The translations under genes were made by a program, and so were the position numbers. Below are positions 57,501 to 64,000 of a stretch of DNA of 64,000 nt, in pieces. The notes below the pieces were generated by a model that was given only the letters and a program-made list of their open reading frames with translations, did not search any database and was not told the DNA's origin. Positions within the stretch are counted from its first letter, which is position 1; each line of letters begins with the position of its first letter. Source of the stretch: Dictyobacter aurantiacus (GTDB lineage Bacteria; Chloroflexota; Ktedonobacteria; Ktedonobacterales; Ktedonobacteraceae); NCBI RefSeq assembly GCF_003967515.1, contig NZ_BIFQ01000001.1, positions 2,666,001 through 2,730,000 of the forward strand. The letters run 5' to 3'.

Positions 57501-58109
57501 GCCACCTTCGTTGGTCATAGCCACCACATACATGGTGCCGGTTGACTGGTCAATGACCGGCGTGCCAGAAAGACCAACCTCTGGCTTCATGTCGTTACAG
57601 CCACCGATATCCATGTAGCTCGGTGAGGTAGCACCGTTGACCAGAAATGACGTTTTCCACAGGGGAGGCGTGTTGGGATCTGTCTGGTCGGCATCAAACG
57701 CATAAACGGTGTCGTGCTCGGTTTCTACCAGTACAACATTGTGTGTAGTACCATTGACAGTGAGATTAGGCAAAAACAGTGGCTGTGCATATACCTGCCC
57801 ATCAACCTGGTATGACATGCGTTTGCCAAATTTTGAAGGGTTTACATTGCCTAAATTTAGCGTCTTTTCAGTCGAATAATTTCCAGTATGGCTATTATCA
57901 CCTTTGAATGTTACGACTGCCGTGCTTGGATCGGCGGCGAAAGCAGATTTCAACGTTGTGAAGTTGAGTGAGACGAATGTTCCCCCAGCGATACCTATCA
58001 GTACTACCAGGCTAATAAGCGCGAACAGATGTGATTGTTTGTTTCGTTTCGCAGCCGAGGAAGGAGGATTGGCATTCGCGTCAGGATAAGATGAATTCTG
58101 GGAAATCAT
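54564..58109 (-). CDS. Secreted PQQ-type beta-propeller protein with three C-terminal beta-sandwich repeats
   Basis: 1181 residues. A cytoplasmic basic start and one hydrophobic segment (~27-50) act as signal anchor or signal peptide. Residues ~60-585 form a PQQ/BamB-like propeller (VETEHDTVYAFDAD, TGTMYVVAMTNEGG, KEGRIYVLNP). A Thr/Pro/Gly-rich linker (~588-622) is followed by three homologous ~185-residue domains sharing FxWP, LGFLGxAxxG, TYxDGTT, FxDWTL, YRNxxxG and KSVTLPxxxxGGxMHxF. Such domains are attached to secreted glycosidases in Actinobacteria. No catalytic residues can be named; a sugar-binding or surface role is inferred. AAGGAG lies 7 nt before the ATG. Confidence 0.85.
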   Translation of the reverse strand: MISQNSSYPDANANPPSSAAKRNKQSHLFALISLVVLIGIAGGTFVSLNFTTLKSAFAADPSTAVVTFKGDNSHTGNYSTEKTLNLGNVNPSKFGKRMSYQVDGQVYAQPLFLPNLTVNGTTHNVVLVETEHDTVYAFDADQTDPNTPPLWKTSFLVNGATSPSYMDIGGCNDMKPEVGLSGTPVIDQSTGTMYVVAMTNEGGNLVYRIHALDVTTGHEKPGSPQVISGSVPGTGSATTNGRVPFQPKYERQRSALMLANGQVYISFGSFCDFRPYHGWIISYSYNGSNLTQTHIYNDTANGNDGGIWASGGPLSTDASGNIYYVSGNGDFTLNTGGTSGGDSIVKLSPDLSKVLDYFSPFNQQCLQEADADLGSGGLLFVQTAKGPEIIQGGKEGRIYVLNPNSMGKFTNDPNLNCTSTSTERNRTDIDKVVQELPPNTTGGIYSNPAYWNGNVYIAGAREYIKAFKFSTTTGLLTAPYSSRSPETSPFTGGNPVISSNGTQAGTGILWSISPGASNGTDFTTVLRAYDATNIGNEIYNSETHASQDRPSGTYVKFSTPIVANGEVFVGTKSSLDIYGLFSGTPTPTPTPGGTPIATPTPGGTPTPTPTPAPGGPAFNNVGISTDTNPGSANFDNAHNSYSDDLLRSAGINAGDNTFYNPTGMVFTWPNAVPGSPDNYVAAGQTLSVDSVPNANILGFLGSASGGPSYGKATINYVDGTTQSFTLGFSDWTLGGGKSPISFGNGTLTSLPYRNTPNGFQLVTNYVFYTDVAIQPGKAVKSVTLPSKVTGGAMHVFAVATKEGPTPTTPVPAVPYNNAGATDDNNLTVGNLDGKYSYSFQASQMQGLIPGVSVNAYGGTFTWPVADAGQNNNYIANGQIIPVTPVSNAQTLAFLGAATNGDSRGTATITYDDGTTAQAPLRFNDWTLSAGNESLFPGVQIAVSMPYRNFSGGHQTLNNFVFYTEIGLAAGKTIKSVTLPSDTTGGQMHIFSITTKSSAPFTPVSANNAGTTDDNHPGITSLDGKYSYSAQALKQSGLAPGSVFTYNSTSFIWPGGIAQNNNYAATGQVVPVNAVNGATSLAFLASAHGGPTSGTITITYANGTTEQDTVNFSDWTLVGGTQQLSSGNTIATTQAYRNFSGGRAYVKNYVYYIEVGLRQNLPVVSVTLPNNNHIHIFAVGTR

Positions 58110-58503
58110 CCATAAACTCCTTAAAAGGTTATCTCCGTACAGTTTATAAAGAAAGAACAGGTGCCAGACTCCAAGGTTGCGCCAGTGAGAGCCATAGCGC
58201 TACGCATTGAAATAGATTAAATGCATACAATAGAATTGGGCATATTGACCTATTTTTAGATTTGCATAGTATAATATATAAATCATTCTGCCATAAATAA
58301 CAATATTATGGCCAAAAAATAGGTATGAAGTACCTAAACGTGAATTTCTTTGAATGTTCAGGCGATAAAAGTGTACAATTTCCTTTATGAACTGCGGGTT
58401 ACAGTTACGGATAGTTGTCTTCTCTGACCTTAAATGGACGTAGCATATATCTATATTTATTCTTGTGGATTAAGCGGTATAACCGACAAGGGAGAATCTA
58501 AAA
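58110..58503. other. AT-rich divergent promoter region
   Basis: 394 bp, lower in GC than its neighbours, between the divergent propeller and lipoprotein genes. TTGACC (58245-58250) and TATAAT (58270-58275) could form a plus-strand promoter with a 19-nt spacer, and TATTAT-like boxes occur on the minus strand. CCTATTTTT and AAAAATAGG flank this part as an inverted repeat about 60 nt apart. Confidence 0.4.
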
Positions 58504-58983
58504 ATGGTAAGAAGCATTAATGTGAAACGGATACTTATTTCCGGCTTTTTAATCTGTCTGCTGTCTTTAATTTTGTTTGCGTGTAGCAGCGGTGAAAATC
58601 CCGCACCGGTTAGTAAGGCGACGCCATATCCAACTCCAACGCCGCTCACTCTCTCCAAGGGGGCAGTGCGTAGCATCCCGACGGCGGCTCTGTACTATGC
58701 GGCGGCCAAGGCGAGAAATTATGAGAAGGCCTATACCTACCTTTCTGCCAATGCTGTCGATGATAGCGGCAAGAAAGTGACTAAGGACGTTTTTATGCGC
58801 ATGGCCCAGGAAGGCGATAATATGAATGGGGCGATCGTCAATGTCGAGCTGGCTCCCTATGGCAACGATGCGACCCAGATTATCGCGACCATCGATCGTA
58901 ACTCGGGCATTCGCTATCATGCGCATCTGACCATGAAGCTTGAGGGGAATACCTGGAAAATCGTTTCTTTGGATCGTGTATAG
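58504..58983 (+). CDS. Lipoprotein of the NTF2-like/DUF4878 type
   Basis: 159 residues. Basic start, hydrophobic stretch and LFAC lipobox (Cys ~27), a PTPTP linker, then a ~110-residue alpha/beta domain: a helix pair with AALYYAAAKARNYEKAYTYLS and a sheet ending in MKLEGNTWKIVSLDRV. This matches small NTF2-like domains of DUF4878 type that sit on the cell surface. AGGGAGAA precedes the ATG. Function unknown. A weak GCATT-ATA-AATGC stem near 59029 lies between it and the convergent DUF402 gene. Confidence 0.8.
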   Translation: MVRSINVKRILISGFLICLLSLILFACSSGENPAPVSKATPYPTPTPLTLSKGAVRSIPTAALYYAAAKARNYEKAYTYLSANAVDDSGKKVTKDVFMRMAQEGDNMNGAIVNVELAPYGNDATQIIATIDRNSGIRYHAHLTMKLEGNTWKIVSLDRV

Positions 58984-59067
58984 CTAATCCCTGGTAGGTG
59001 GCAGACAGCAGTGGAAGGCTATTTATATGCATTATAAATGCGTAAAATATATATCGCTCTAAAGCGT

Positions 59068-59628
59068 CTATACCTGATTTTTGAGAATTTTTGCTGCTTC
59101 TTCCGGGGTGTACGTTTCAAAATTTGTGCCGGGCAATTGGCGTGGGATGACCTTAAATGGTCCTGTCCATTGCCTGGCCTGCTCTTCAAGCTGATCCAGC
59201 GCTGCGTAGGATTTTTCACGGACCTGCTCGACAATCGGATACGTCCTGGCGGCTCGCTCGAATACTTCCTGGTCTTTAGTATAGACACTGTAATCTTCTC
59301 TTACTACCGCATCTATATATAGGTCCGTATAAATGAGCTCTCGCGCGGTATTTGTATAACCTGATTGTGGCAATACTACATCACAATAGACGCTGATACA
59401 CTTCCCCTGCTCGTTATATCCCGCGTGTATCGTATGCCAGGCATCCGGCCAGAAATAGCTCAGTTGATGCTTGTGGGCAATCCATGTGCCCGGCTTCCAG
59501 TGCATGGGCGTTCCAATCGGGGTCCAGATAACAAAATATTCTTCGCTTACCGGGATATGATAGCCCTGCCAACTGGCCCATTGATCACCGTCTACGAGCA
59601 TTTTGCGAATCCTGGCTTCTAATAACAT
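59068..59628 (-). CDS. DUF402/Ntdp-like protein
   Basis: 186 residues of the DUF402 fold: WIPIGTPMHW-type beta strands (WTPIGTPMHWKPGTW), CISVYCDVVLP, and YTDLYIDAVVREDYSVYTKDQEVFE, with the acidic residues that bind metal in nucleoside phosphatases of this family. Known members hydrolyse nucleoside di/triphosphates or organophosphates. The start at 59628 (MLLEARIRKML) has GGAGGAGG upstream; the longer frame to 59703 lacks a ribosome-binding site. The upstream gap to 59896 shows nothing else. Confidence 0.85.
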   Translation of the reverse strand: MLLEARIRKMLVDGDQWASWQGYHIPVSEEYFVIWTPIGTPMHWKPGTWIAHKHQLSYFWPDAWHTIHAGYNEQGKCISVYCDVVLPQSGYTNTARELIYTDLYIDAVVREDYSVYTKDQEVFERAARTYPIVEQVREKSYAALDQLEEQARQWTGPFKVIPRQLPGTNFETYTPEEAAKILKNQV

Positions 59629-59896
59629 ATCTTGCCTCCTCCGTTTAAACTGCCAGCCGAGTTTATACGTACGATTATAAACGAATACATGGCCTGGAAA
59701 CAAGTTAACCGGGGTGCGACCGGATTTCTCGTCTTCAATGATGCTTACAGATGGTTAAGCACCGAAACTTTCTCGCTAGCTGATGCATGTAACAAGAGAT
59801 GTTTCTATGACTTTGCCACGAAAATGCAAGCCTGGCTTCTAGTTTCGCATCATAATAGTTCAGTGTTGTTTATGAAGATTGAGGAAAGTGGAAAGT

Positions 59897-60898
59897 ATGC
59901 TACAACTTGGCTGGAAAGCGGGAACCGAGCAGTATGCCCCTGTGGAGTTGATGGAGTACGCGGTAGCGGCGGATAAGGCGGGCTATGATTGGGTCGATGT
60001 GAGCGACCACTTTAATCCCTGGAGCGAGGAGGGCCAGTCGGCCTTTACGTGGACCTGGCTGGGCGCGGTCGCTCCTCAGACGCAGCAGATCAGGTTGAGC
60101 ACGGGCGTTACCTGCCCGATTCTGCGCTATCACCCTGCTATGATCGCCCAGGCGGCCGCTACGCTGTCCCATTTCGCCCCGCATCGCACAGGCCTGGGAC
60201 TGGGCACCGGTGAGGCTCTGAATGAGTTCGCCGCGACTGGCGAGTGGCCGAGCTACGCCGAGCGCCGCGATCGCCTGGCGGAGGCAATTGAGATTATTCG
60301 TGCGTTGTGGAGCGGTGAAGAGGTCAATTACGAGGGAAAATACTATCAGACGCGTAAGGCAAAGCTCTTTACCCCTCCGACCTCCCCTATCCCGATGGTG
60401 ATCTCTGCGCTGGTACCGCATAGCGCCGAGTTCGCGGGCCGCTATGGTGATGGTCTGTGGACCGTGGGCGGCAAGAAGCCGGACCTTTATCAAGGGATCA
60501 TTAAGAATTTTGAGGCGGCGGCTCGTGATGCTGGCAAGGATCCTTCAAAGATGGTGCGTATCATCGAGCTGAATGTAGGATATGGCGCCGATATAGAGGC
60601 AACCATTCAGGCGCAGTTGAAGTACTGGGCTGGTACCTATATTCCTGCCCTCTTCGACCAGCAGATCTATACACCAGCTATGTCGCAGGAAAATGGTGAG
60701 GTAGTGGGACCCGATACGGTCAAGAGCACCGGCTGCTTCTCCAACAACATCGAGGATCATGTGAAGTTTGCCCAGGATTATATCGATATGGGCTTTGATT
60801 GCCTGATCTTCCACAATCCTGGCCCGGATCAGAAAGGCTTTATCGAGGCGTACGCGCGCGATGTGATGCCCCGCATCCGCGCCAATAACTCCCGCTAA
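59897..60898 (+). CDS. F420-dependent LLM-class oxidoreductase (G6PDH-related)
   Basis: 333 residues, luciferase-like TIM barrel. The N-terminal strand LGWKAGTEQYAP, DHFNPW, LSTGVTCPILRYHPA and GLGTGEALNE match the subgroup that includes F420-dependent glucose-6-phosphate dehydrogenase. Expected cofactor F420; the substrate is uncertain. The start at 59897 has GAGGAAAG upstream; the frame can extend to a TTG at 59879. Single-gene unit ended by two hairpins. Confidence 0.88.
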   Translation: MLQLGWKAGTEQYAPVELMEYAVAADKAGYDWVDVSDHFNPWSEEGQSAFTWTWLGAVAPQTQQIRLSTGVTCPILRYHPAMIAQAAATLSHFAPHRTGLGLGTGEALNEFAATGEWPSYAERRDRLAEAIEIIRALWSGEEVNYEGKYYQTRKAKLFTPPTSPIPMVISALVPHSAEFAGRYGDGLWTVGGKKPDLYQGIIKNFEAAARDAGKDPSKMVRIIELNVGYGADIEATIQAQLKYWAGTYIPALFDQQIYTPAMSQENGEVVGPDTVKSTGCFSNNIEDHVKFAQDYIDMGFDCLIFHNPGPDQKGFIEAYARDVMPRIRANNSR

Positions 60899-60931
60899 CC
60901 CGGCGAACTGGTAGTCATCCGCAAGTTTTCT

Positions 60932-60987
60932 GAACGGGAGCTGGATAGTGCACGACCTCCGTGCACTATCCAGCTCCCGTTCTTTTT
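60932..60987 (+). terminator. Long terminator hairpin (23-bp arms) with T-tract
   Basis: Arms 60932-60954 and 60960-60982 are exactly complementary around ACCTC and are followed by TTTTT. It ends the F420-dependent oxidoreductase gene. It combines the long perfect arms of the palindromes with the U-tract of a true terminator. Confidence 0.88.
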
Positions 60988-61013
60988 GTTGAGCGCCGCA
61001 GGCGCTCAACAAA
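60985..61013. repeat. Second hairpin (13-bp arms, 3-nt loop) abutting the terminator
   Basis: TTTGTTGAGCGCC (60985-60997) pairs with 61001-61013 around GCA. The GCGCC-GCA-GGCGC core resembles the final stem of the modular repeats (GCCGCC-GCA-GGCGGC). Confidence 0.8.
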
Positions 61014-61042
61014 GGACTCCTCTGATTTCTGAAGAGAAACAG

Positions 61043-61051
61043 TGATATAAT
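61043..61051 (+). promoter_or_regulatory. Extended -10 promoter TGATATAAT of fumC
   Basis: Exact TGATATAAT, 36 nt before the fumC start, with predicted transcription start near 61058. Confidence 0.7.
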
Positions 61052-61087
61052 ACTTGAGTGATAGATAATGCTCAAAGAGGAGGCTTT

Positions 61088-62509
61088 ATGTCGCAAGACG
61101 CTCAAGATACCCGGATAGAACGCGATTCTATGGGCGAGATGCAGGTGCCCGTTCATGCATACTATGGCGCGAGCACTCAGCGTGCCGTACTCAATTTCCC
61201 AATCAGTGATCTGCGTTTTTCACGCGAGTTTATTCGTGCCCTTGGTCAGATCAAGCAGTCGGCCGCGTGGGTCAATCGCGAACTTGGCCATGTTGATGCC
61301 CAGATTGCTGATGCCATCATCCAGGCCAGCCAGGAAGTGATTGATGGCAAGTTGGATGATCATTTTGTGCTGGATATATTTCAAACTGGCTCCGGTACGT
61401 CGACGAATATGAACGCCAATGAGGTGATCGCGAATCGGGCCAGCGAGATCCTTGGTGGCTCCCGTGGCTCCCGCAAGGTTCATCCCAATGACCATGTGAA
61501 CTTTGGCCAGTCCTCTAATGATGTCATTCCCAGCGCCATCCATCTCTCTGCTCTCCTGAGCATCGAACACTATTTAATCCCGGCTCTGCTTGAATTGCAG
61601 CAAACCCTGAGCGATAAGACTGATGAATTTTATTCGGTTATCAAAACCGGGCGTACCCATTTGCAGGATGCGACCCCTATCCGCCTGGGCCAGGAGTTCA
61701 GTGGCTACACCGGTCAGATTGAGCGCGCGATTATTCGTTTGAACCATGCGCAGAGCGAGCTCTCTGAACTGGCGCTCGGCGGTACCGCTGTCGGTACCGG
61801 CGTGAATACCGATCCTGTCTTTGCCTCACGTGTCTGTGAGCGTCTCTCCAATATTACCGGCGTCGAGGTCAGGGAGACCAGCAACCATTTCCAGTCTCAA
61901 AGCACACTGGACAATGTGGTTGAGGCCAGTGGCGTACTCAATACTATCGCCGTCAGTTTGATGAAGATTGCCAATGACATCCGCTGGCTTGGTTCTGGTC
62001 CTCGTGCGGGCATCGGTGAGATTGAATTGCCTGCCGTACAGCCTGGCAGCTCAATTATGCCCGGTAAGGTCAATCCGGTGATCGCTGAGTCGGTCTGTAT
62101 GGTCTGTGCGCAGGCGATCGGTAATCATACCACCGTTACCGTGGCGGGACAGTCTGGCAACTTTGAAATCAACGTGATGATGCCAGTTGTCGCTTACAAT
62201 GTTTTGCAATCCATCAACCTGCTGGCCGCAGCCAGCCGCAACTTCAGCCGCCAGTGCATCAGCGGTCTTAAGGCTACCACTCGCGGACCCGAGATGGTCG
62301 AGCGCGGACTCGCTATCTGTACCTCTCTGGCTCCTGTAATCGGTTATGATGCCGCCGCCGACATCTCCAAGGAGGCGCATAAAACCGGTCGCACCGTCCG
62401 TGAAGTAGCCCGCGAAAAAACCAGCCTCACCGAGGAAGATCTCGATCGCATCCTCAATCCCGAAAGCATGACCAGGCCCGGCCTCGAAGGAGGGCCAGCA
62501 GGCGGCTGA
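61088..62509 (+). CDS. fumC: Class II fumarate hydratase
   Basis: 473 residues of the fumarase/aspartase superfamily; interconverts fumarate and malate in the TCA cycle. Conserved: TGSGTSTNMNANEVI, GRTHLQDATPI and the signature GSSIMPGKVNPV with the catalytic loop. FumC is favoured over aspartase by the start (RIERDSMGEMQVP) and the HVNFGQSSND pattern, though the two are close. GAGGAGG lies 4 nt before the ATG at 61088; the start at 61058 would fall on the predicted transcription start. Confidence 0.94.
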   Translation: MSQDAQDTRIERDSMGEMQVPVHAYYGASTQRAVLNFPISDLRFSREFIRALGQIKQSAAWVNRELGHVDAQIADAIIQASQEVIDGKLDDHFVLDIFQTGSGTSTNMNANEVIANRASEILGGSRGSRKVHPNDHVNFGQSSNDVIPSAIHLSALLSIEHYLIPALLELQQTLSDKTDEFYSVIKTGRTHLQDATPIRLGQEFSGYTGQIERAIIRLNHAQSELSELALGGTAVGTGVNTDPVFASRVCERLSNITGVEVRETSNHFQSQSTLDNVVEASGVLNTIAVSLMKIANDIRWLGSGPRAGIGEIELPAVQPGSSIMPGKVNPVIAESVCMVCAQAIGNHTTVTVAGQSGNFEINVMMPVVAYNVLQSINLLAAASRNFSRQCISGLKATTRGPEMVERGLAICTSLAPVIGYDAAADISKEAHKTGRTVREVAREKTSLTEEDLDRILNPESMTRPGLEGGPAGG

Positions 62510-62518
62510 TCCCTGTTG

Positions 62519-62577
62519 TTCTTGAGAGGTGGTGAACATGCGCGGCCCGGCCGCGCATGTTCACCACCTCTCAAGAA
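62519..62577. repeat. Inverted repeat (29-bp arms, 1-nt loop) after fumC
   Basis: Arms 62519-62547 and 62549-62577 are exactly complementary. It starts 9 nt after the fumC stop. On the plus strand it is followed by A's, not T's, so it is not a standard intrinsic terminator for fumC. Confidence 0.94.
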
Positions 62578-62651
62578 AAAAACCTTAAAACCTATTGCAA
62601 AAACAGAAGAGATAGTATATAATTTTAATTCGTAAGCAACAAATAAGGCAT

Positions 62652-62727
62652 GGGCTTGTAGCGCAGCTGGTAGAGCGCCTCCATGGCATGGAGGAGGTCA
62701 GGGGTTCGAGTCCCCTCTGGTCCACCA
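62652..62727 (+). tRNA. tRNA-Ala (anticodon GGC), CCA encoded
   Basis: 76 nt. Anticodon loop ATGGCAT gives GGC, stem CCTCC/GGAGG; T-arm AGGGG-TTCGAGT-CCCCT; discriminator A then CCA. The acceptor stem GGGCTTG/CTGGTCC contains G-U pairs and one apparent U-U mismatch, and the D stem has a G-A mismatch (GCGC/GAGC). The G3-U70 pair, the identity element of alanine tRNA, is present. Confidence 0.93.
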
Positions 62728-62731
62728 ACAA

Positions 62732-62763
62732 CCCCGATCATTCACATGATCGGGGCTTTTTTT
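62732..62763 (+). terminator. Intrinsic terminator of tRNA-Ala
   Basis: CCCCGATCA (62732-62740) pairs with TGATCGGGG (62747-62755) around 6 nt, followed by C and seven T's. Confidence 0.92.
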
Positions 62764-62766
62764 ATT

Positions 62767-62816
62767 GTGTAGATGCAGTAGAGCCCACGCATTGCGGGGC
62801 TCTACTGCATCTACAC
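62767..62816. repeat. Inverted repeat (20-bp arms) between tRNA-Ala and aspS
   Basis: Arms 62767-62786 and 62797-62816 are exactly complementary; within the loop CGC and GCG can extend the stem past a bulge. It lies 13 nt from the aspS stop codon. Confidence 0.9.
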
Positions 62817-62829
62817 CTGAACTCCTTGA

Positions 62830-64000
62830 TTAAGGGACCAGACGGTGTATGTCTCGTGGGAAGGTTGTGGTGAGCTTGACGTTCTGGGTTCCCAGCAACT
62901 GCATCAGCAGGCGTTCTGAGCCAATGGCGAATCCTCCATGGGGAGGCATACCATATTTAAAGGCTTCCAGATAGTATTCAAACGGCTCGATAGGCAGCCG
63001 CGCCTGTTCGAGGGCCGCTATGTAGTCCTGGTAGCGATGCAGGCGTTGTCCCCCAGTTACCAGTTCTGTTCCTCGGAAGAGCAGGTCGAATGAGTTCGAA
63101 TATGCGGGTTGCTGTGGATCAGGATAGGTGTAAAAGGGCCGCTTGCGCATCGGGTAGCCGGTGACATATAAGAAGTCACTGTTAAACTCCTTTTTTGCCC
63201 ATTCACCCAGCCAGCGTTCGTCCTGTGGCGACAGGTCTGGCTCACCGCGTACGTCGACTTTATGTAGCCTGTAAATCAGCTCTTGCGCTTCCGCGAAATG
63301 GATATGCGGTACCTGCTCCGGTACGGTTGGCATCTCAACCTTCAAGAGCTCCAGTTCGGCGCGATATGACTCCTGAAGCGTCTGGAGGATGTGGGCCATG
63401 ACGTCGCGCAGCATGGTCATGACCGTGAAATGGTCTTCGATAAAGCCAAATTCGGCGTCCAGGCTGACATATTCGTTAATGTGCCGGGTGGTGTCGTGGG
63501 GCTCGGCCCGGAATACGGGTCCTACTTCGAAGACGCGTTCAAAGACGCCAACCATGATCTGCTTATAAAACTGTGGACTCTGCGCCAGGTAAGCTGGGCG
63601 TCCAAAGTAGTTGAGCTCGAAGACGTTGGCGCCACTCTCGGTAGCCGCGGCGACAATCTTTGGCGTCTGAATCTCAGTAAAAGCTCTGGATGTCAAGATG
63701 TCCCGAAAAGCGGCCATCACCCCTGCTGAAAGACGCAGAGTGGCGCGTCGCAATGGATGGCGGTTGGTGACCGGCGCATGGTCCAGCAATGTACTGGGCT
63801 GAGCATTGAGCTTGCGCTTGTTAAGTGAGATCGGTGGCAGCTCGCTGACGGGATTGAGCACCTCTATCTTGAGCTCGTGTAGCTCGACGCCTCCAGGTGC
63901 CTGGGCTTCACTGACGACCAGGCCTTCGACGGTGATAATACTTTCGACCCCGACGCTTTCTGGCAGCAGCGCTGTGATCTCCTCTTCTGTCTCCGCCACA
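62830..64000 (-). CDS. aspS: Aspartate-tRNA ligase, archaeal-type (partial)
   Basis: 389 residues are visible; the N-terminus lies beyond the window. The end of the OB-fold anticodon-binding domain is followed by the class II catalytic core: motif 2 FRAEPHDTTRHINEY, the flipping region, and motif 3 GGFAIGSERLLMQLLG. The short form without the bacterial GAD insert marks the archaeal-type AspRS, which in many organisms is non-discriminating and also makes Asp-tRNA(Asn) for GatCAB. Whether this one does cannot be read here. Confidence 0.93.
   Translation of the reverse strand, partial: VAETEEEITALLPESVGVESIITVEGLVVSEAQAPGGVELHELKIEVLNPVSELPPISLNKRKLNAQPSTLLDHAPVTNRHPLRRATLRLSAGVMAAFRDILTSRAFTEIQTPKIVAAATESGANVFELNYFGRPAYLAQSPQFYKQIMVGVFERVFEVGPVFRAEPHDTTRHINEYVSLDAEFGFIEDHFTVMTMLRDVMAHILQTLQESYRAELELLKVEMPTVPEQVPHIHFAEAQELIYRLHKVDVRGEPDLSPQDERWLGEWAKKEFNSDFLYVTGYPMRKRPFYTYPDPQQPAYSNSFDLLFRGTELVTGGQRLHRYQDYIAALEQARLPIEPFEYYLEAFKYGMPPHGGFAIGSERLLMQLLGTQNVKLTTTFPRDIHRLVP

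Overview
The window reads as chromosomal DNA of an aerobic, probably Gram-positive-like (monoderm) bacterium. I infer Chloroflexota, possibly Ktedonobacteria. The reasons are a SARP/BTAD regulator, an F420-type LLM oxidoreductase, an archaeal-type AspRS, a long ThyX-like protein, a Ser/Thr kinase with an unusual ectodomain, lipoproteins with TP-rich linkers, and no outer-membrane genes. This is inference from gene content; no marker rRNA is present. I see no phage, plasmid, transposase or CRISPR.

Layout. 1-7.5 kb: end of an unknown gene, murJ with a long N-terminal extension, a small unknown gene, a SprT-like metalloprotease overlapping a PadR regulator, a degenerate kinase/response-regulator fusion, and a membrane-anchored lysozyme-like protein. 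7.5-15 kb: a gene-poor stretch around a zinc-ribbon membrane protein, then gyrB behind a long leader, a large unknown protein and a SARP-type regulator. 15-26 kb: PhoD-like phosphatase, ThyX-like protein, clpB, ffh and an L,D-transpeptidase lipoprotein. 26-28 kb: an array of GC-rich hairpin repeats and a PH-like membrane protein. 28.2-44.1 kb: a complete 14-gene nuoA-N operon for respiratory complex I, interrupted by hairpin repeats between nuoE/F and nuoJ/K. 44-49.6 kb: a candidate small RNA, an S9 peptidase, a methyltransferase, and groES-groEL under a CIRCE operator. 49.8-64 kb: Ser/Thr kinase, recX, panD, a very long secreted beta-propeller protein, a lipoprotein, a DUF402 protein, an F420-dependent oxidoreductase, fumC, tRNA-Ala(GGC), and the 3' part of aspS.

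The most unusual feature is not a gene. More than a dozen long, perfect or near-perfect inverted repeats (arms 19-40 bp, loops 0-11 nt), each with its own unrelated sequence, sit mostly at gene ends. Many begin within a few bases of a stop codon or contain it, and most lack the U-tract of an intrinsic terminator. An 80-bp loopless palindrome (6181-6260) contains the stop codons of both convergent genes. Two lie between divergent genes, where no gene end explains them. A second system is a modular family of short GC-rich hairpins (26.1, 27.8, 32.0-32.2, 38.3-38.5, 53.1 kb, with a related element at 15.2 and 52.3 kb). Their stems change in a compensated way between copies, which points to selection on structure or to hairpin-copying.

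Promoters: the extended -10 sequence TGATATAAT recurs upstream of gyrB, ffh and fumC and of the candidate small RNA at 44.2 kb. Translational coupling by overlap (nuoA/B, nuoD/E, nuoG/H) supports a single nuo transcript.
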